Below are positions 1 through 12,788 of a stretch of 64,000 nt of DNA, piece by piece. The translations under genes were made by a program, and so were the position numbers. Under the pieces are notes generated by a model, which did not search any database, was not told the origin of the DNA, and saw nothing but the letters and a program-made list of their open reading frames with translations. Source of the stretch: Strongylocentrotus purpuratus (taxonomy: Eukaryota > Echinodermata > Echinoidea > Camarodonta > Strongylocentrotidae). The stretch spans positions 418,501 through 482,500 of the forward strand of contig NW_022145556.1 in NCBI RefSeq assembly GCF_000002235.5, in the 5' to 3' direction. Position 1 is the first letter of the stretch; the number at the start of each line of letters is the position of its first letter.

Positions 1-264
1 TTATTTAGGGCTGGGGCTAGAGACCCCTCCACTAATCGAATGACTTAATCAATTAGCAGAAGCAACAATCCTTTTAGATCATTAAACGAAAATACATTTA
101 TAATCCTTGTCTGTCACGGTAATACTTCACAGATAATTATTGATTGTTGACAATTCATTACTATGATAGCAGACTCCTAGCATAATTAGTGTTTTTTTTT
201 ACATGTACGATTCCTGCAAACATGCATGTATACAGTAGCCATAGGAAAATGAAGCTGTGCTTAC

Positions 265-3200
265 AGTCTCCATCATTTCTTCTGGAGCAGTGTCCAGTCC
301 CAATCTTTCGTCAGTGGGTTGGACACTAATGGGTAGCACTTCTTGTGTATCTCCATCCTTCAGAAGCGATAGAGAAAAATATTAGATTTTGATTATGATT
401 GTTGTATACAAAGGTTTATAACAGTATATATATTTATGTACATCGAGATCGATGCATGTCATTATAATATTTCCAATAGTTTCCAATATTATTTAGGGCT
501 GGGGCTAGAGACCCCTCCACTAATCGAATGACTTCATTAATTAGCAGAAGCAACAATCCTTTTAGATCATTAAACGAAAATACATTTATAATCCTTGTCT
601 GTCATGGCAATACTTCACAGATAATTATTGATTATTAACAATTCATTACTATGATAGCAGACTCCTAGAATAATTAGTGTTTTTTTTTACATTTACGATT
701 CCTGCAAACATGCATGTATACAGTAGCCATAGGAAAATGAAGCTGTGCTTACAATCTCCATCATTTCTTCTGGAGCAGTGTCCAGTCCCAATCTTTCGTC
801 AGTGGGTTGGACACTAATGGGTTGTACTTCTGGTGTATCTCCTTCCTTCAGAAGCGATAGAGAAAAATATTATATTTTGATTATGATTGTTGTATACAAA
901 GGTTTATAACAGTATATATATTTATGTTTTTTATATTATGACATTATCATCGAGATCGATGCATGTCATAATATTTCAAAGGTTCCAAAATTATTTAGGG
1001 CTGGGGCTTGAGACCCCTCCACTAATCGAATGACTTCATTAATTAGCAGAAGCAACAATCCTTTTAGATCATTAAACGAAAATACATTTATAATCCTTGT
1101 CTGTCATGGCAATAATTCACAGATAATTATTGATTATTGACAATTCATTACTATGATAGCAGACTCCTAGCATAATTAGTGTTTTTTTTTACATGTACGA
1201 TTCCTGCAAACATGCATGTATACAGTAGCCATAGGAAAATAAAGCTGTGCTTACAGTCTCCATCATTTCTTCTGGAGCAGTGTCCAGTCCCAATCTTTCG
1301 TCAGTGGGTTGGACACTAATGGGTAGCACTTCTTGTGTATCTCCATCCTTCAGAAGCGATAGAGAAAAATATTAGATTTTGATTATGATTGTTGTATACA
1401 AAGGTTTATAACAGTATATATATTTATGTTATTTATATTATGACATTATCATCGAGATCGATGCATGTCATTATAATATTTCCAATAGTTTCCAATATTA
1501 TTTAGGGCTGGGGCTAGAGACCCCTCCACTAATCGAATGACTTCATTAATTAGCAGAAGCAACAATCCTTTTAGATCATTAAACGAAAATACATTTATAA
1601 TCCTTGTCTGTCATGGCAATACTTCACAGATAATTATTGATTATTGACAATTCATTACTATGATAGCAGACTCCTAGCATAATTAGTGTTTTTTTTTACA
1701 TGTACGATTCCTGCAAACATGCATGTATACAGTAGCCATAGGAAAATGAAGCTGTGCTTACAGTCTCCATCATTTCTTCTGGAGCAGTGTCCAGTCCCAA
1801 TCTTTCGTCAGTGGGTTGGACACTAATGGGTAGCACTTCTTGTGTATCTCCATCCTTCAGAAGCGATAGAGAAAAATATTAGATTTTGATTATGATTGTT
1901 GTATACAAAGGTTTATAACAGTATATATATTTATGTACATCGAGATCGATGCATGTCATTATAATATTTCCAATAGTTTCCAATATTATTTAGGGCTGGG
2001 GCTAGAGACCCCTCCACTAATCGAATGACTTCATTAATTAGCAGAAGCAACAATCCTTTTAGATCATTAAACGAAAATACATTTATAATCCTTGTCTGTC
2101 ATGGCAATACTTCACAGATAATTATTGATTATTAACAATTCATTACTATGATAGCAGACTCCTAGAATAATTAGTGTTTTTTTTTACATTTACGATTCCT
2201 GCAAACATGCATGTATACAGTAGCCATAGGAAAATGAAGCTGTGCTTACAATCTCCATCATTTCTTCTGGAGCAGTGTCCAGTCCCAATCTTTCGTCAGT
2301 GGGTTGGACACTAATGGGTTGTACTTCTGGTGTATCTCCTTCCTTCAGAAGCGATAGAGAAAAATATTATATTTTGATTATGATTGTTGTATACAAAGGT
2401 TTATAACAGTATATATATTTATGTTTTTTATATTATGACATTATCATCGAGATCGATGCATGTCATAATATTTCAAAGGTTCCAAAATTATTTAGGGCTG
2501 GGGCTTGAGACCCCTCCACTAATCGAATGACTTCATTAATTAGCAGAAGCAACAATCCTTTTAGATCATTAAACGAAAATACATTTATAATCCTTGTCTG
2601 TCATGGCAATAATTCACAGATAATTATTGATTATTGACAATTCATTACTATGATAGCAGACTCCTAGCATAATTAGTGTTTTTTTTTACATGTACGATTC
2701 CTGCAAACATGCATGTATACAGTAGCCATAGGAAAATGAAGCTGTGCTTACAGTCTCCATCATTTCTTCTGGAGCAGTGTCCAGTCCCAATCTTTCGTCA
2801 GTGGGTTGGACACTAATGGGTAGCACTTCTTGTGTATCTCCATCCTTCAGAAGCGATAGAGAAAAATATTAGATTTTGATTATGATTGTTGTATACAAAG
2901 GTTTATAACAGTATATATATTTATGTTATTTATATTATGACATTATCATCGAGATCGATGCATGTCATTATAATATTTCCAATAGTTTCCAATATTATTT
3001 AGGGCTGGGGCTAGAGACCCCTCCACTAATCGAATGACTTCATTAATTAGCAGAAGCAACAATCCTTTTAGATCATTAAACGAAAATACATTTATAATCC
3101 TTGTCTGTCATGGCAATACTTCACAGATAATTATTGATTATTGACAATTCATTACTATGATAGCAGACTCCTAGCATAATTAGTGTTTTTTTTTACATGT

Positions 3201-6200
3201 ACGATTCCTGCAAACATGCATGTATACAGTAGCCATAGGAAAATGAAGCTGTGCTTACAGTCTCCATCATTTCTTCTGGAGCAGTGTCCAGTCCCAATCT
3301 TTCGTCAGTGGGTTGGACACTAATGGGTAGCACTTCTTGTGTATCTCCATCCTTCAGAAGCGATAGAGAAAAATATTAGATTTTGATTATGATTGTTGTA
3401 TACAAAGGTTTATAACAGTATATATATTTATGTTATTTATATTATGACATTATCATCGAGATCGATGCATGTCATTATAATATTTCCAATAGTTTCCAAT
3501 ATTATTTAGGGCTGGGGCTAGAGACCCCTCCACTAATCGAATGACTTCATTAATTAGCAGAAGCAACAATCCTTTTAGATCATTAAACGAAAATACATTT
3601 ATAATCCTTGTCTGTCATGGCAATACTTCACAGATAATTATTGATTATTAACAATTCATTACTATGATAGCAGACTCCTAGAATAATTAGTGTTTTTTTT
3701 TTACATTTACGATTCCTGCAAACATGCATGTATACAGTAGCCATAGGAAAATGAAGCTGTGCTTACAATCTCCATCATTTCTTCTGGAGCAGTGTCCAGT
3801 CCCAATCTTTCGTCAGTGGGTTGGACACTAATGGGTAGCACTTCTTGTGTATCTCCATCCTTCAGAAGCGATAGAGAAAAATATTAGATTTTGATTATGA
3901 TTGTTGTATACAAAGGTTTATAACAGTATATATATTTATGTTATTTATATTATGACATTATCATCGAGATCGATGCATGTCATTATAATATTTCCAATAG
4001 TTTCCAATATTATTTAGGGCTGGGGCTAGAGACCCCTCCACTAATCGAATGACTTCATTAATTAGCAGAAGCAACAATCCTTTTAGATCATTAAACGAAA
4101 ATACATTTATAATCCTTGTCTGTCATGGCAATACTTCACAGATAATTATTGATTATTAACAATTCATTACTATGATAGCAGACTCCTAGAATAATTAGTG
4201 TTTTTTTTTTACATTTACGATTCCTGCAAACATGCATGTATACAGTAGCCATAGGAAAATGAAGCTGTGCTTACAATCTCCATCATTTCTTCTGGAGCAG
4301 TGTCCAGTCCCAATCTTTCGTCAGTGGGTTGGACACTAATGGGTTGTACTTCTGGTGTATCTCCTTCCTTCAGAAGCGATAGAGAAAAATATTATATTTT
4401 GATTATGATTGTTGTATACAAAGGTTTATAACAGGATATATATTTATGTTTTTTATATTATGACATTATCATCGAGATCGATGCATGTCATTATAATATT
4501 TCCAATAGTTTCCAATATTATTTAGGGCTGGGGCTAGAGACCCCTCCACTAATCGAATGACTTCATTAATTAGCAGAAGCAACAATCCTTTTAGATCATT
4601 AAACGAAAATACATTTATAATCCTTGTCTGTCATGGCAATACTTCACAGATAATTATTGATTATTAACAATTCATTACTATGATAGCAGACTCCTAGAAT
4701 AATTAGTGTTTTTTTTACATTTACGATTCCTGCAAACATGCATGTATACAGTAGCCATAGGAAAATGAAGCTGTGCTTACAATCTCCATCATTTCTTCTG
4801 GAGCAGTGTCCAGTCCCAATCTTTCGTCAGTGGGTTGGACACTAATGGGTTGTACTTCTGGTGTATCTCCTTCCTTCAGAAGCGATAGAGAAAAATATTA
4901 TATTTTGATTATGATTGTTGTATACAAAGGTTTATAACAGTATATATATTTATGTTATTTATATTATGACATTATCATCGAGATCGATGCATGTCATAAT
5001 ATTTCAAAGGTTCCAAAATTATTTAGGGCTGGGGCTTGAGACCCCTCCACTAATCGAATGACTTAATCAATTAGCAGAAGCAACAATCCTTTTAGATCAT
5101 TAAACGAAAATACATTTATAATACTTGTCTGTCACGGTAATACTTCACAAATAATTATTGATTATTTAACGATTCATGACTATGATAGCAGACTCCTAGA
5201 ATAATAAGTGTTTTTTTTTACATGTACGATTCCTGCAAACATGCATGTAGCCATAGGAAAATGAAGCTGTGCTTACAATCTCCATCATTTCTTCATCAGG
5301 TCTGTCTGACCCCGGGGTTTCTGGATCAGTGTCCAGTTCCAATATTTCATCAGTGGGTTGAACACCCATGGGAAGCACTTCTGGTGTATCTATTTCCTTC
5401 AGAAAGATAAAGAAATATATTATATTTTTATTACGATTTTTGTATACAAAGATTTATAACAGTATATATGTTTATGTTATTTATATATGACATTTTCATC
5501 GAGATTGATGCATGTCATAATAATATTTCAATGGTTCCAATATTATTTAGGGCTGGGGCTTGAGACCCCTCCACTAATCGAATGACTTAATCAGTTAGCA
5601 GAAGCAACAATCCTTTTAAATCATTAAACAAAAATACATTTATAATACTTGTCTGTCACGGTAATATTTCACAAATAATTATTGATTAATTAACGATTCA
5701 TTACTATGATAGCAGACTCCTAGAATTTTTTTTTTTTTTTTTTTTTACATGTACGATTCCTGCAAACATGCATGTAGCCATAGGAAAATGAAGCTGTGCT
5801 TACAATCTCCATCATTTCTTCTGGAGCAGTGTCCAGTCCCAATCTTTCGTCAGTGGGTTGGACACTAATGGGTAGCACTTCTTGTGTATCTCCATCCTTC
5901 AGAAGCGATAGAGAAAAATATTAGATTTTGATTATGATTGTTGTATACAAAGGTTTATAACAGTATATATATTTATGTTATTTATATTATGACATTATCA
6001 TCGAGATCGATGCATGTCATTATAATATTTCCAATAGTTTCCAATATTATTTAGGGCTGGGGCTAGAGACCCCTCCACTAATCGAATGACTTCATTAATT
6101 AGCAGAAGCAACAATCCTTTTAGATCATTAAACGAAAATACATTTATAATCCTTGTCTGTCATGGCAATACTTCACAGATAATTATTGATTATTAACAAT

Positions 6201-7978
6201 TCATTACTATGATAGCAGACTCCTAGAATAATTAGTGTTTTTTTTTACATTTACGATTCCTGCAAACATGCATGTATACAGTAGCCATAGGAAAATGAAG
6301 CTGTGCTTACAATCTCCATCATTTCTTCTGGAGCAGTGTCCAGTCCCAATCTTTCGTCAGTGGGTTGGACACTAATGGGTTGTACTTCTGGTGTATCTCC
6401 TTCCTTCAGAAGCGATAGAGAAAAATATTATATTTTGATTATGATTGTTGTATACAAAGGTTTATAACAGGATATATATTTATGTTTTTTATATTATGAC
6501 ATTATCATCGAGATCGATGCATGTCATTATAATATTTCCAATAGTTTCCAATATTATTTAGGGCTGGGGCTAGAGACCCCTCCACTAATCGAATGACTTC
6601 ATTAATTAGCAGAAGCAACAATCCTTTTAGATCATTAAACGAAAATACATTTATAATCCTTGTCTGTCATGGCAATACTTCACAGATAATTATTGATTAT
6701 TAACAATTCATTACTATGATAGCAGACTCCTAGAATAATTAGTGTTTTTTTTACATTTACGATTCCTGCAAACATGCATGTATACAGTAGCCATAGGAAA
6801 ATGAAGCTGTGCTTACAATCTCCATCATTTCTTCTGGAGCAGTGTCCAGTCCCAATCTTTCGTCAGTGGGTTGGACACTAATGGGTTGTACTTCTGGTGT
6901 ATCTCCTTCCTTCAGAAGCGATAGAGAAAAATATTATATTTTGATTATGATTGTTGTATACAAAGGTTTATAACAGTATATATATTTATGTTATTTATAT
7001 TATGACATTATCATCGAGATCGATGCATGTCATAATATTTCAAAGGTTCCAAAATTATTTAGGGCTGGGGCTTGAGACCCCTCCACTAATCGAATGACTT
7101 AATCAATTAGCAGAAGCAACAATCCTTTTAGATCATTAAACGAAAATACATTTATAATACTTGTCTGTCACGGTAATACTTCACAAATAATTATTGATTA
7201 TTTAACGATTCATGACTATGATAGCAGACTCCTAGAATAATAAGTGTTTTTTTTTACATGTACGATTCCTGCAAACATGCATGTAGCCATAGGAAAATGA
7301 AGCTGTGCTTACAATCTCCATCATTTCTTCTGGAGCAGTGTCCAGTCCCAATCTTTCGTCAGTTGGCTGGACACTAATGGGTAGCACTCCTGGTGGATCT
7401 CCTTCCATGATTAGATTTTGATAACGATTTGTGTATACGTATATATATAGGTACACTGTATATAACCCAAGAGTTAAACTTCATCTAGTTATCCAGTTGG
7501 TGCATTGTATTCAACTGCTCTAACTTTATACAATTATTAAAGGTCATACAAAGTTTTGGAAATTTTAATAATATGAAAGCCTTACAATGGGAATAAGATA
7601 CCCCTCCCCCCCCCCCAATTGTTTACAATAAAGTAGAGAGGTTTTCCGAGGATATTTCCACCTAAACGATTCCCTCCATACAAATGTTTGCGAACCCACC
7701 CCCATAACTCATCTATAGAGTCTAAGAGTGCTGAGGGGATTCCCAAATATTCCCGAATAAAAAAATTGCTTCTTCCCCTCCCTCCGCCCCCCCCCCCCAA
7801 AAAAAAAAAAAAAAAAAAAATCAAACCCTCGGAAGCTGGTAGGATTATTTTCCTTTTCCGCTCTCCAATCCTTCGAATTTTGACACCTCTCATTTCTTAC
7901 CTCGTATCTCTCTTCATTGTCGCTTCTGTCTATGTTACGGGATGAATCGCCCCTTCCTTGAAGCTTGGAGGTTGCCAT
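265..7978 (-). CDS. Gene A: unrecognised acidic repeat protein with a tandemly amplified 31-codon exon (partial, spliced)
   Basis: The function is not recognised. The ATG exon is 7901-7978 (26 codons, begins MATSKLQG), preceded by acceptor TATTTCAG and followed by donor GTAAGA. Repeat exons, in transcription order, are 6817-6909, 6311-6403, 5804-5896, 5277-5396, 4781-4873, 4275-4367, 3767-3859, 3259-3351, 2752-2844, 2250-2342, 1762-1854, 1255-1347, 753-845 and 265-357. All are phase 0, so any number may be joined or skipped without a frameshift. Two versions alternate: DGDTQEVLP and EGDTPEVQP, both followed by ISVQPTDERLGLDTAP and an EEMME end. The peptide is acidic and has no signal peptide or membrane segment. 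Compared with paralogs B and C, the 41-codon second exon is missing, through a deletion near 7530, and the first repeat exon (7313-7405) has lost its acceptor. The terminal exon lies beyond the left edge. Exon borders are seen in the sequence; expression is inferred. Confidence 0.65.
5277..5396 (-). CDS. Long variant repeat exon of gene A (40 codons)
   Basis: This exon of the unit starting at 5019 is 120 bp instead of 93 bp. The extra nine codons (around DPETPGSDRPDE) lie before the EEMMEI end. The single repeat exon of gene C at 38,506-38,625 has the same insert at the same place (PDIPWSDRPDE). The long form therefore looks ancestral or shared, and the 31-codon form, which dominates the array, looks like a shortened version that spread. 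Donor and acceptor are intact and the length stays a multiple of three. It also has the most diverged core of the array (MGVQPTDEILELDTDP). Confidence 0.7.
7313..7405 (-). pseudogene. First repeat exon of gene A, splice acceptor destroyed
   Basis: The exon body still reads EGDPPGVLPISVQPTDERLG and ends in a normal GTAAGC donor. Just upstream (7406-7413) the sequence goes straight from CCTTCC to ATGATTAG, whereas gene B at 26,825-26,841 has CCTTCCTTCAGAAATGATTAG. A 7-bp loss removed the TTCTGAAG acceptor. The exon should be skipped or mis-spliced; because all exons are phase 0, skipping keeps the frame. Confidence 0.7.
7432..7900. other. Intron 1 of gene A with exon-2 deletion and homopolymer runs
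   Basis: The left part (to about 7535) matches gene B at 26,897-26,975, and the right part (from about 7570) matches B from about 27,405. The intervening B segment, which contains the 41-codon exon 2, is absent. Runs of C near 7602-7616 and C followed by A at 7787-7820 produce spurious open frames on both strands. No coding sequence is seen here. Confidence 0.6.
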
Positions 7979-8274
7979 TGTATGACTGAAATATAGAACA
8001 TAATAAAGTTCAATCCATGATTATGTGATAGCAGATTTCATCAATAAAAAATAAAATAACTAGCGGCGATTGACAAAATGGTATATTTTGTAACCGATTT
8101 AGAGTTCAGAACTTAGGCTGAAGCGGCGGAGCGTTATTAAACGAAGGAAGGAGCACTGAACAAAAATGTTTGTTATTTTTTTTTGGGGGGGGGTGGAAGG
8201 AGCACCTGTATAAAAGAGTGAATAAAAAGAAAATGAAGTGCTCTCTTCACACTCAGTGGAAAATTATCTGTTTT

Positions 8275-8520
8275 TGGTAAGCTTTCCCTTGCTGTGTAGC
8301 AAGCTTCTTAAGACCCATGTCGTAGATGGCGCTGCTGTTGATGCAGTTTGACGAGGAAGTAGAATGGGACCGTAGTCAACTCTATGTTCAGTATGTGAGT
8401 TTATTTCTTTGTCACTTTCTGAGAGTTTAATTCTATCACATCGTCTTGCTGCATCAGCAACAGCGCCAGCCACGACAGAAGCTTGCAGCTCAACAAGGGA
8501 AGGCTTATCCAAAAAAGGAG
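8275..8520. repeat. Imperfect inverted repeat (~80-bp arms) upstream of gene A
   Basis: The plus-strand stretch from about 8278 (GGTAAGCTTTCCCTTGCTGT, then GCAAGCTTCT and ATGGCGCTGCTGTTGATGCA) recurs as its reverse complement ending near 8515 (GGATAAGCCTTCCCTTGTTG, GCAAGCTTCT, CTGGCGCTGTTGCTGATGCA). The arms are diverged and separated by about 80 bp. The same structure lies upstream of gene B (28,118-28,395) and, interrupted by the large foldback element, upstream of gene C. It may be an old MITE or a duplicated and inverted 5' exon. Confidence 0.6.
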
Positions 8521-8789
8521 GTTTCCACTGGTTATGAAGAAAACAATGATTTTCAAGTTTCAACTCCAACCAGATGAACCTCTTCAGTTATTTCGTTATT
8601 CAACAAACATCTCTCATCACATCTCTCCATTTTGATTTGACACACTTCGGTAGTTTAAATGGACCTTTGGACTCTCCTACCCTAGACTCCATTGGTCTAC
8701 AGTGTGATGAATAAAACAAAGGAGCATGATAGGTAGACATAAGTAAATGGTACTAACAACAGATGAGAAGGACACTACCCATTAAAGAA

Positions 8790-9410
8790 AATGGTAATTT
8801 GGGGGGAAATCGTAAAAACCACGGCGCACTGTGTCCCTTCGTCAAATAGGCCTATAGGTGGTGGAAATTTGTTATCTCAAAAGTTTCAACAAAAACACGT
8901 CATAAACGTCAATGATTTTGGGATGATAATATTCTTTTAATGCGATGAGCATAAATCGACATTTTAGTAGTTATATTTGGATTTGAAGTGAGATCGAATA
9001 ACCGTTTCAAGATTGGATTCCATAGCTTTTAGTGGATTACCACTCAATACGGAAGTATCCAAAATATGTCCCCCCCCCCCCAAAAAAAAGTGAATTTCAA
9101 GGATTGCATCTAAATATCAAATTTCCATGAGTCCGATGGCATATAATGATCACTGGCCTGTTGATGGGGGAGGACAGGGGGGGGGGGGGGGTCAAACCCC
9201 CCTTCATTTTTTAAATTTTGTTTTCATTATGATAACAAAAATTTTAAAAAATTATTAAAAAAAGCTATGGGTGACCTAAAAAGGTGACCTAACCCCCCCC
9301 CCCCCCCCCCCAACGGAACGAAATGTCGATCAGTCAATTTTTAAAATTTCGGGAAGAGCTTCGCCCCCTGGATCCCACGACAATATTAGTGACCTGCCAG
9401 TGTCACATAT
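8790..9410. other. Gene-free stretch with poly(C)/poly(G) remnants of hAT-like elements
   Basis: No exon is seen. C and G runs at 9070-9083, 9176-9192 and 9293-9312 flank text such as AACGGAACGAAATGTCGATC, which resembles the interior of the hAT-like MITE at 56,877-57,246 and sequence near 47,100-47,330. This is probably a decayed insertion; I could not find paired ends. Confidence 0.4.
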
Positions 9411-9740
9411 AAGGTATCAAAATATGCTCATCTCACGTACCGTAATTAAATGCCTAAATCCCCTACGCTTCCGGGGGCTCTGCCCCCTGGACCCCATTAG
9501 TGGCCCTAAGGCGGACCCCTGAATGCTCACCTGACCGTAATACCCCTGGACCCCACGCCAATATACGCTCCACTCGCTTCGCTTGCTACGCTCTACCTGA
9601 TCGTAAATATATAGCTCCCCCCCCCCCGACAATACAAAACGTCCCGCAGGGCCTGCACGAACATGTAAGAGGCCAATGGTGATGCGGATTTTCGTTCAGC
9701 CCGCCCCCCCCCCCCCCCAACGTTTTTGCTCATTTCGCCA
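9410..9740. repeat. Fragments of two GC-rich interspersed tandem repeats
   Basis: The first part (GGTATCAAAATATGCTCATC ... TTCCGGGGGCTCTGCCCCCT) is one to two units of the repeat that forms arrays at 45,360-46,060, 49,135-49,440 and 51,190-51,690. The second part (GCTCCACTCGCTTCGCTTGC ... CGTCCCGCAGGGCCTGCACG) is one unit of the array at 55,350-55,840. Open frames here come from stop-poor GC-rich sequence and are not genes. Confidence 0.7.
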
Positions 9741-11304
9741 CTGGTGATGATATCATTGTCACATTTCCTTTTATTTTTGGCTTTCTGTTTCCAAAGACCA
9801 AAGTCCAAATTCACGAGCGTACAAACTACATCGCCACGTATTACATGTTATGCATGTGTTTAGGATACTTTGCGTTGCGATTCGTTGATATTTATCCATA
9901 TTTATAAAGCTACATATCACTCTCTTCATTCCTTAACCAACATAAACTGGAGACATATATATTGGAATACACAACTGAAATGAAAGGTAATCAATTTTGG
10001 TTTATATCTTCAGTGTTATACATGTAGCATAGTATTGTAATCCGGAATCAGTTTTGCGCCACAGCTATGTGCAGTAGATAACTAGCTCTTTACGTGATCA
10101 TGAATATAGTACCAGTTGCTTTCTGTATCGTTAGTACAATACTGATAGCCTACGAATTTATGAGGCTGACATACGAAAAAGTTGGAGTGATTTTATGGAG
10201 AATACTCAGAAGAGTCAGAATTTCGTTTCACGTAAATTCATTTGTAGGAAATTGATCAACCTATTGTTTAGAATTTTTGGAAACGTCCACTGTTATTTTA
10301 TCGGCACACTGACTTCTATCCGTACCCGTCTGTAGTTACTTTCAGGTTAATATCCGTGCACCCCGCCGGCCGCCCCACCCCCCCCCCCTAAACAACACAT
10401 TTTCACCCCGGACAACTATCCCTAGGACAAGTAACCCCTAGGACAATATACTCCCGGATAACTATCCTACATAAATATAGGCCTACCTCAATTATTATTA
10501 TAAACCCCAGGACAACTACTTGCGGCTAAATTGAGTTCGTTTTTGACCGGGGTTAGCTCTCTGGGTAAAATTTTCTAACTCCGAAGAGTAGTTTGCCAGA
10601 GGTGAATTGTTTATGGACAGTTTTCTGGGAGCGTATGCCTGTGAATTAAAGTCCATGAGCACTTGTCCGGACGTATTTGTTCAAGACGACCTTTCCCCCC
10701 AAACGATTCACTGTATCCATGAAATTAGAATCATGGACAAATTGGATCTCTAAAAAATATTCGGGGAGCTACCCCCCCCCCCTCCCATGGCTAGTATAGG
10801 ACTATGCATATGAATGTAACAAAGCGGTCGATTTCTGAATTATAAAACATTGATAAATGATATACTATCACTTCTTCTTCAAATGGAGCTTAAAATTAAC
10901 AAACTCTCTGGAGGAATATACAGTATTCAATTAAGAATTTAGCGAGGTAACTGAAAGTTAAGATTTCTTTCAAATGCTGAACGTCCTCAAATGCCAATTT
11001 TTGTTTCTTGCTTTTTTATACACTGCAATATATTGAGTTCCAATAAGGAGCAAAGCAACGGGAATTGTAAATTTTCTGACCCTTTAGAATGCTAATAATT
11101 TTAGCTGCATTTACCCTGCAACCCCAAAAATGTCGGTTTTTCTCACATTACGGTGTTTCGCAAACACGACAAAAACAAAAATCGAAATCGAAAAACCCAC
11201 ATCTGGAGTATGTTTTTTTTTAAATGCCCGCCGAAGTTTCACCAATTTTTGCTACATGTAAAGCATGGACCATGAAAAGCAAACTTCGGTGAAATACTGG
11301 ATTT

Positions 11305-11393
11305 TCGTCACGTGACTCTCCTCGCTTCAGCGCTAACAAAATTAATGCAGGAAATGCAGCGCAGGGCACCGACAAGTCGCGCATGCGCACTAC
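11305..11393. promoter_or_regulatory. Promoter-like cluster: palindromic E-box and NRF1-type site
   Basis: GTCACGTGAC (11,309-11,318), a perfect palindrome with a CACGTG E-box, is followed by GCGCATGCGCAC (~11,380-11,391), which fits the NRF1 consensus. An AATATAAATT stretch lies at ~11,437. Copy C (57,586-57,665) keeps the E-box, but its NRF1-like site is GCGCATGCGT. The motifs are seen directly; promoter activity is inferred. Confidence 0.4.
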
Positions 11394-12788
11394 TCACCCC
11401 AAACACAGGTATGAGCAAACTTCGAGGAGAAAAATATAAATTAATGATATTTGTGTACACGACAAGCGGGAGAGTTATCCGTGACTACGACACAATCCAA
11501 TGGCCAAACAGCCAATTTGAGATTCGCATAGACTTAGTGATCTCATATTTTAATCATTTTATAGCTTTCTTTAGGCTATTATTGTCCGATTCATTTCTTT
11601 CGCCATTCTGTTTATCTTATTGTTCTGCTTTCACACAAATGAACTTGTTACAAAGGGTTGGATTGCTGTTTAAGGTTTATGACTTTTATTCCTTTTCTGC
11701 CCTTTATCTTCCTCTCAATTTTTGTTTGCATTTATTGCACCCACTTTCTTTTTCTTTGTTGCGCCCCCTTCAACTCCAATACCTCGTAATGATTTAGAAT
11801 AGTTGTAAACAAAAGCGAATTTCAAAATGAAGTTAATTGATTAACTTAGAAAAAAACAAATAATTTGAATGCAAAAGATATTTTGCACGCGTCCGTGTTT
11901 ATGAAAAATATTTCAGACAAATTTTTCTCATGCAATTTTTCATTCGTTTTTGTGACCGCTTGATAGATCTTATCCATATAATTATCGGTGTTGGCTGTAC
12001 AAGCTAATGCAATGAATATAGTTAAAATATTTGTATGACATATATTCTTTTTTAGGCAAAAAAAAATGGTAACGTAGTATTTCTCGTCCCCGACCGCCTC
12101 CTTTTTTTTATTTTACTTTTTACTATTCAGAAAAAAGCCGACCCCCCCCCCCCAAAAAAAAGCCTGTGATATACATTTTGTTTAAATAACTCCAAAAGTG
12201 ATACAAAATAATCATTTGTTTTTGTCATACATTGCATCAATATATCTAACTAAATAGGCCTTGCCAGCTAGTATAATTAGCATGGCAGCCATCATGGGAA
12301 AAAAAAATAGTTCGATAGTAATGTCCTGCCTCCTCCTTTTTTGAAAAAAATGTTTAGGCCTAACCCCAGCTATTGTTTCATTTGTATTTCTTTTTGATAA
12401 ATTACATACATGTACATAACAAACAATTAAAACCTTTCTTCATAGTTTTGTTTTTCCTACCAAATAACACGTTTGTATTAATGATAATTTTGTGTGACAT
12501 CAAATAATAATAATAATCTATGGCGTTTTCTGTGTTAGCTATCTTCTCGAGTCATACATTCACTTTCTTCTATAAGTTTGTTCATATTTGCCAACATTCG
12601 TTATAGCTAATGCACATTCATTCATTCATTCATCATTGATGTTGGTATATAGAAAATTCCTTGTTATAAAAACAGTTCAAAGACAGAAATGTACTTACAT
12701 AGATTACATAGCTGCTCTGGTCAAAAATGTTTAAATGATTCCTATACATTCACCAAAATTTACAGGGAACAAGAGGTGAGATTAGAAG

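Larger units (their letters stand above)
1..7430. repeat. Tandem array of ~15 ~0.5-kb units, each carrying one exon of gene A
   Basis: Units begin TTATTTAGGGCTGGGGCT at 1, 489, 991, 1498, 1986, 2488, 2995, 3502, 4010, 4518, 5019, 5543, 6047, 6554 and 7055. Spacing is 488-524 bp. The spacing series 488, 502, 507 occurs twice in a row (units 1-3 and 4-6), and the variants inside the units follow the same order, so a ~1.5-kb block was duplicated as a unit. Units from 4010 and from 6047 also match as a block about 2.04 kb apart, sharing a GATATATATT variant near 4435 and 6470. Each unit has one minus-strand exon of 93 bp (120 bp in the unit at 5019) between an AG acceptor and a GTAAGC donor. The array reaches the left edge, so its true length is unknown. 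Confidence 0.95.

Noticed and set aside
1..7430. Regularly spaced repeats, considered as a CRISPR-like or satellite array without genes
   Set aside because: Units are ~500 bp with almost no variable spacers, and each has an exon with GT/AG borders shared with genes B and C.
8264..8569. 101-aa minus-strand frame upstream of gene A
   Set aside because: It spans the imperfect inverted repeat, and the copy B version differs in frame and length; explained by the hairpin repeat.
11312..11797. 161-aa plus-strand frame in the copy A flank
   Set aside because: In copy C the frame is broken after about 80 codons by indels, so there is no sign of coding constraint. The start overlaps the E-box cluster.
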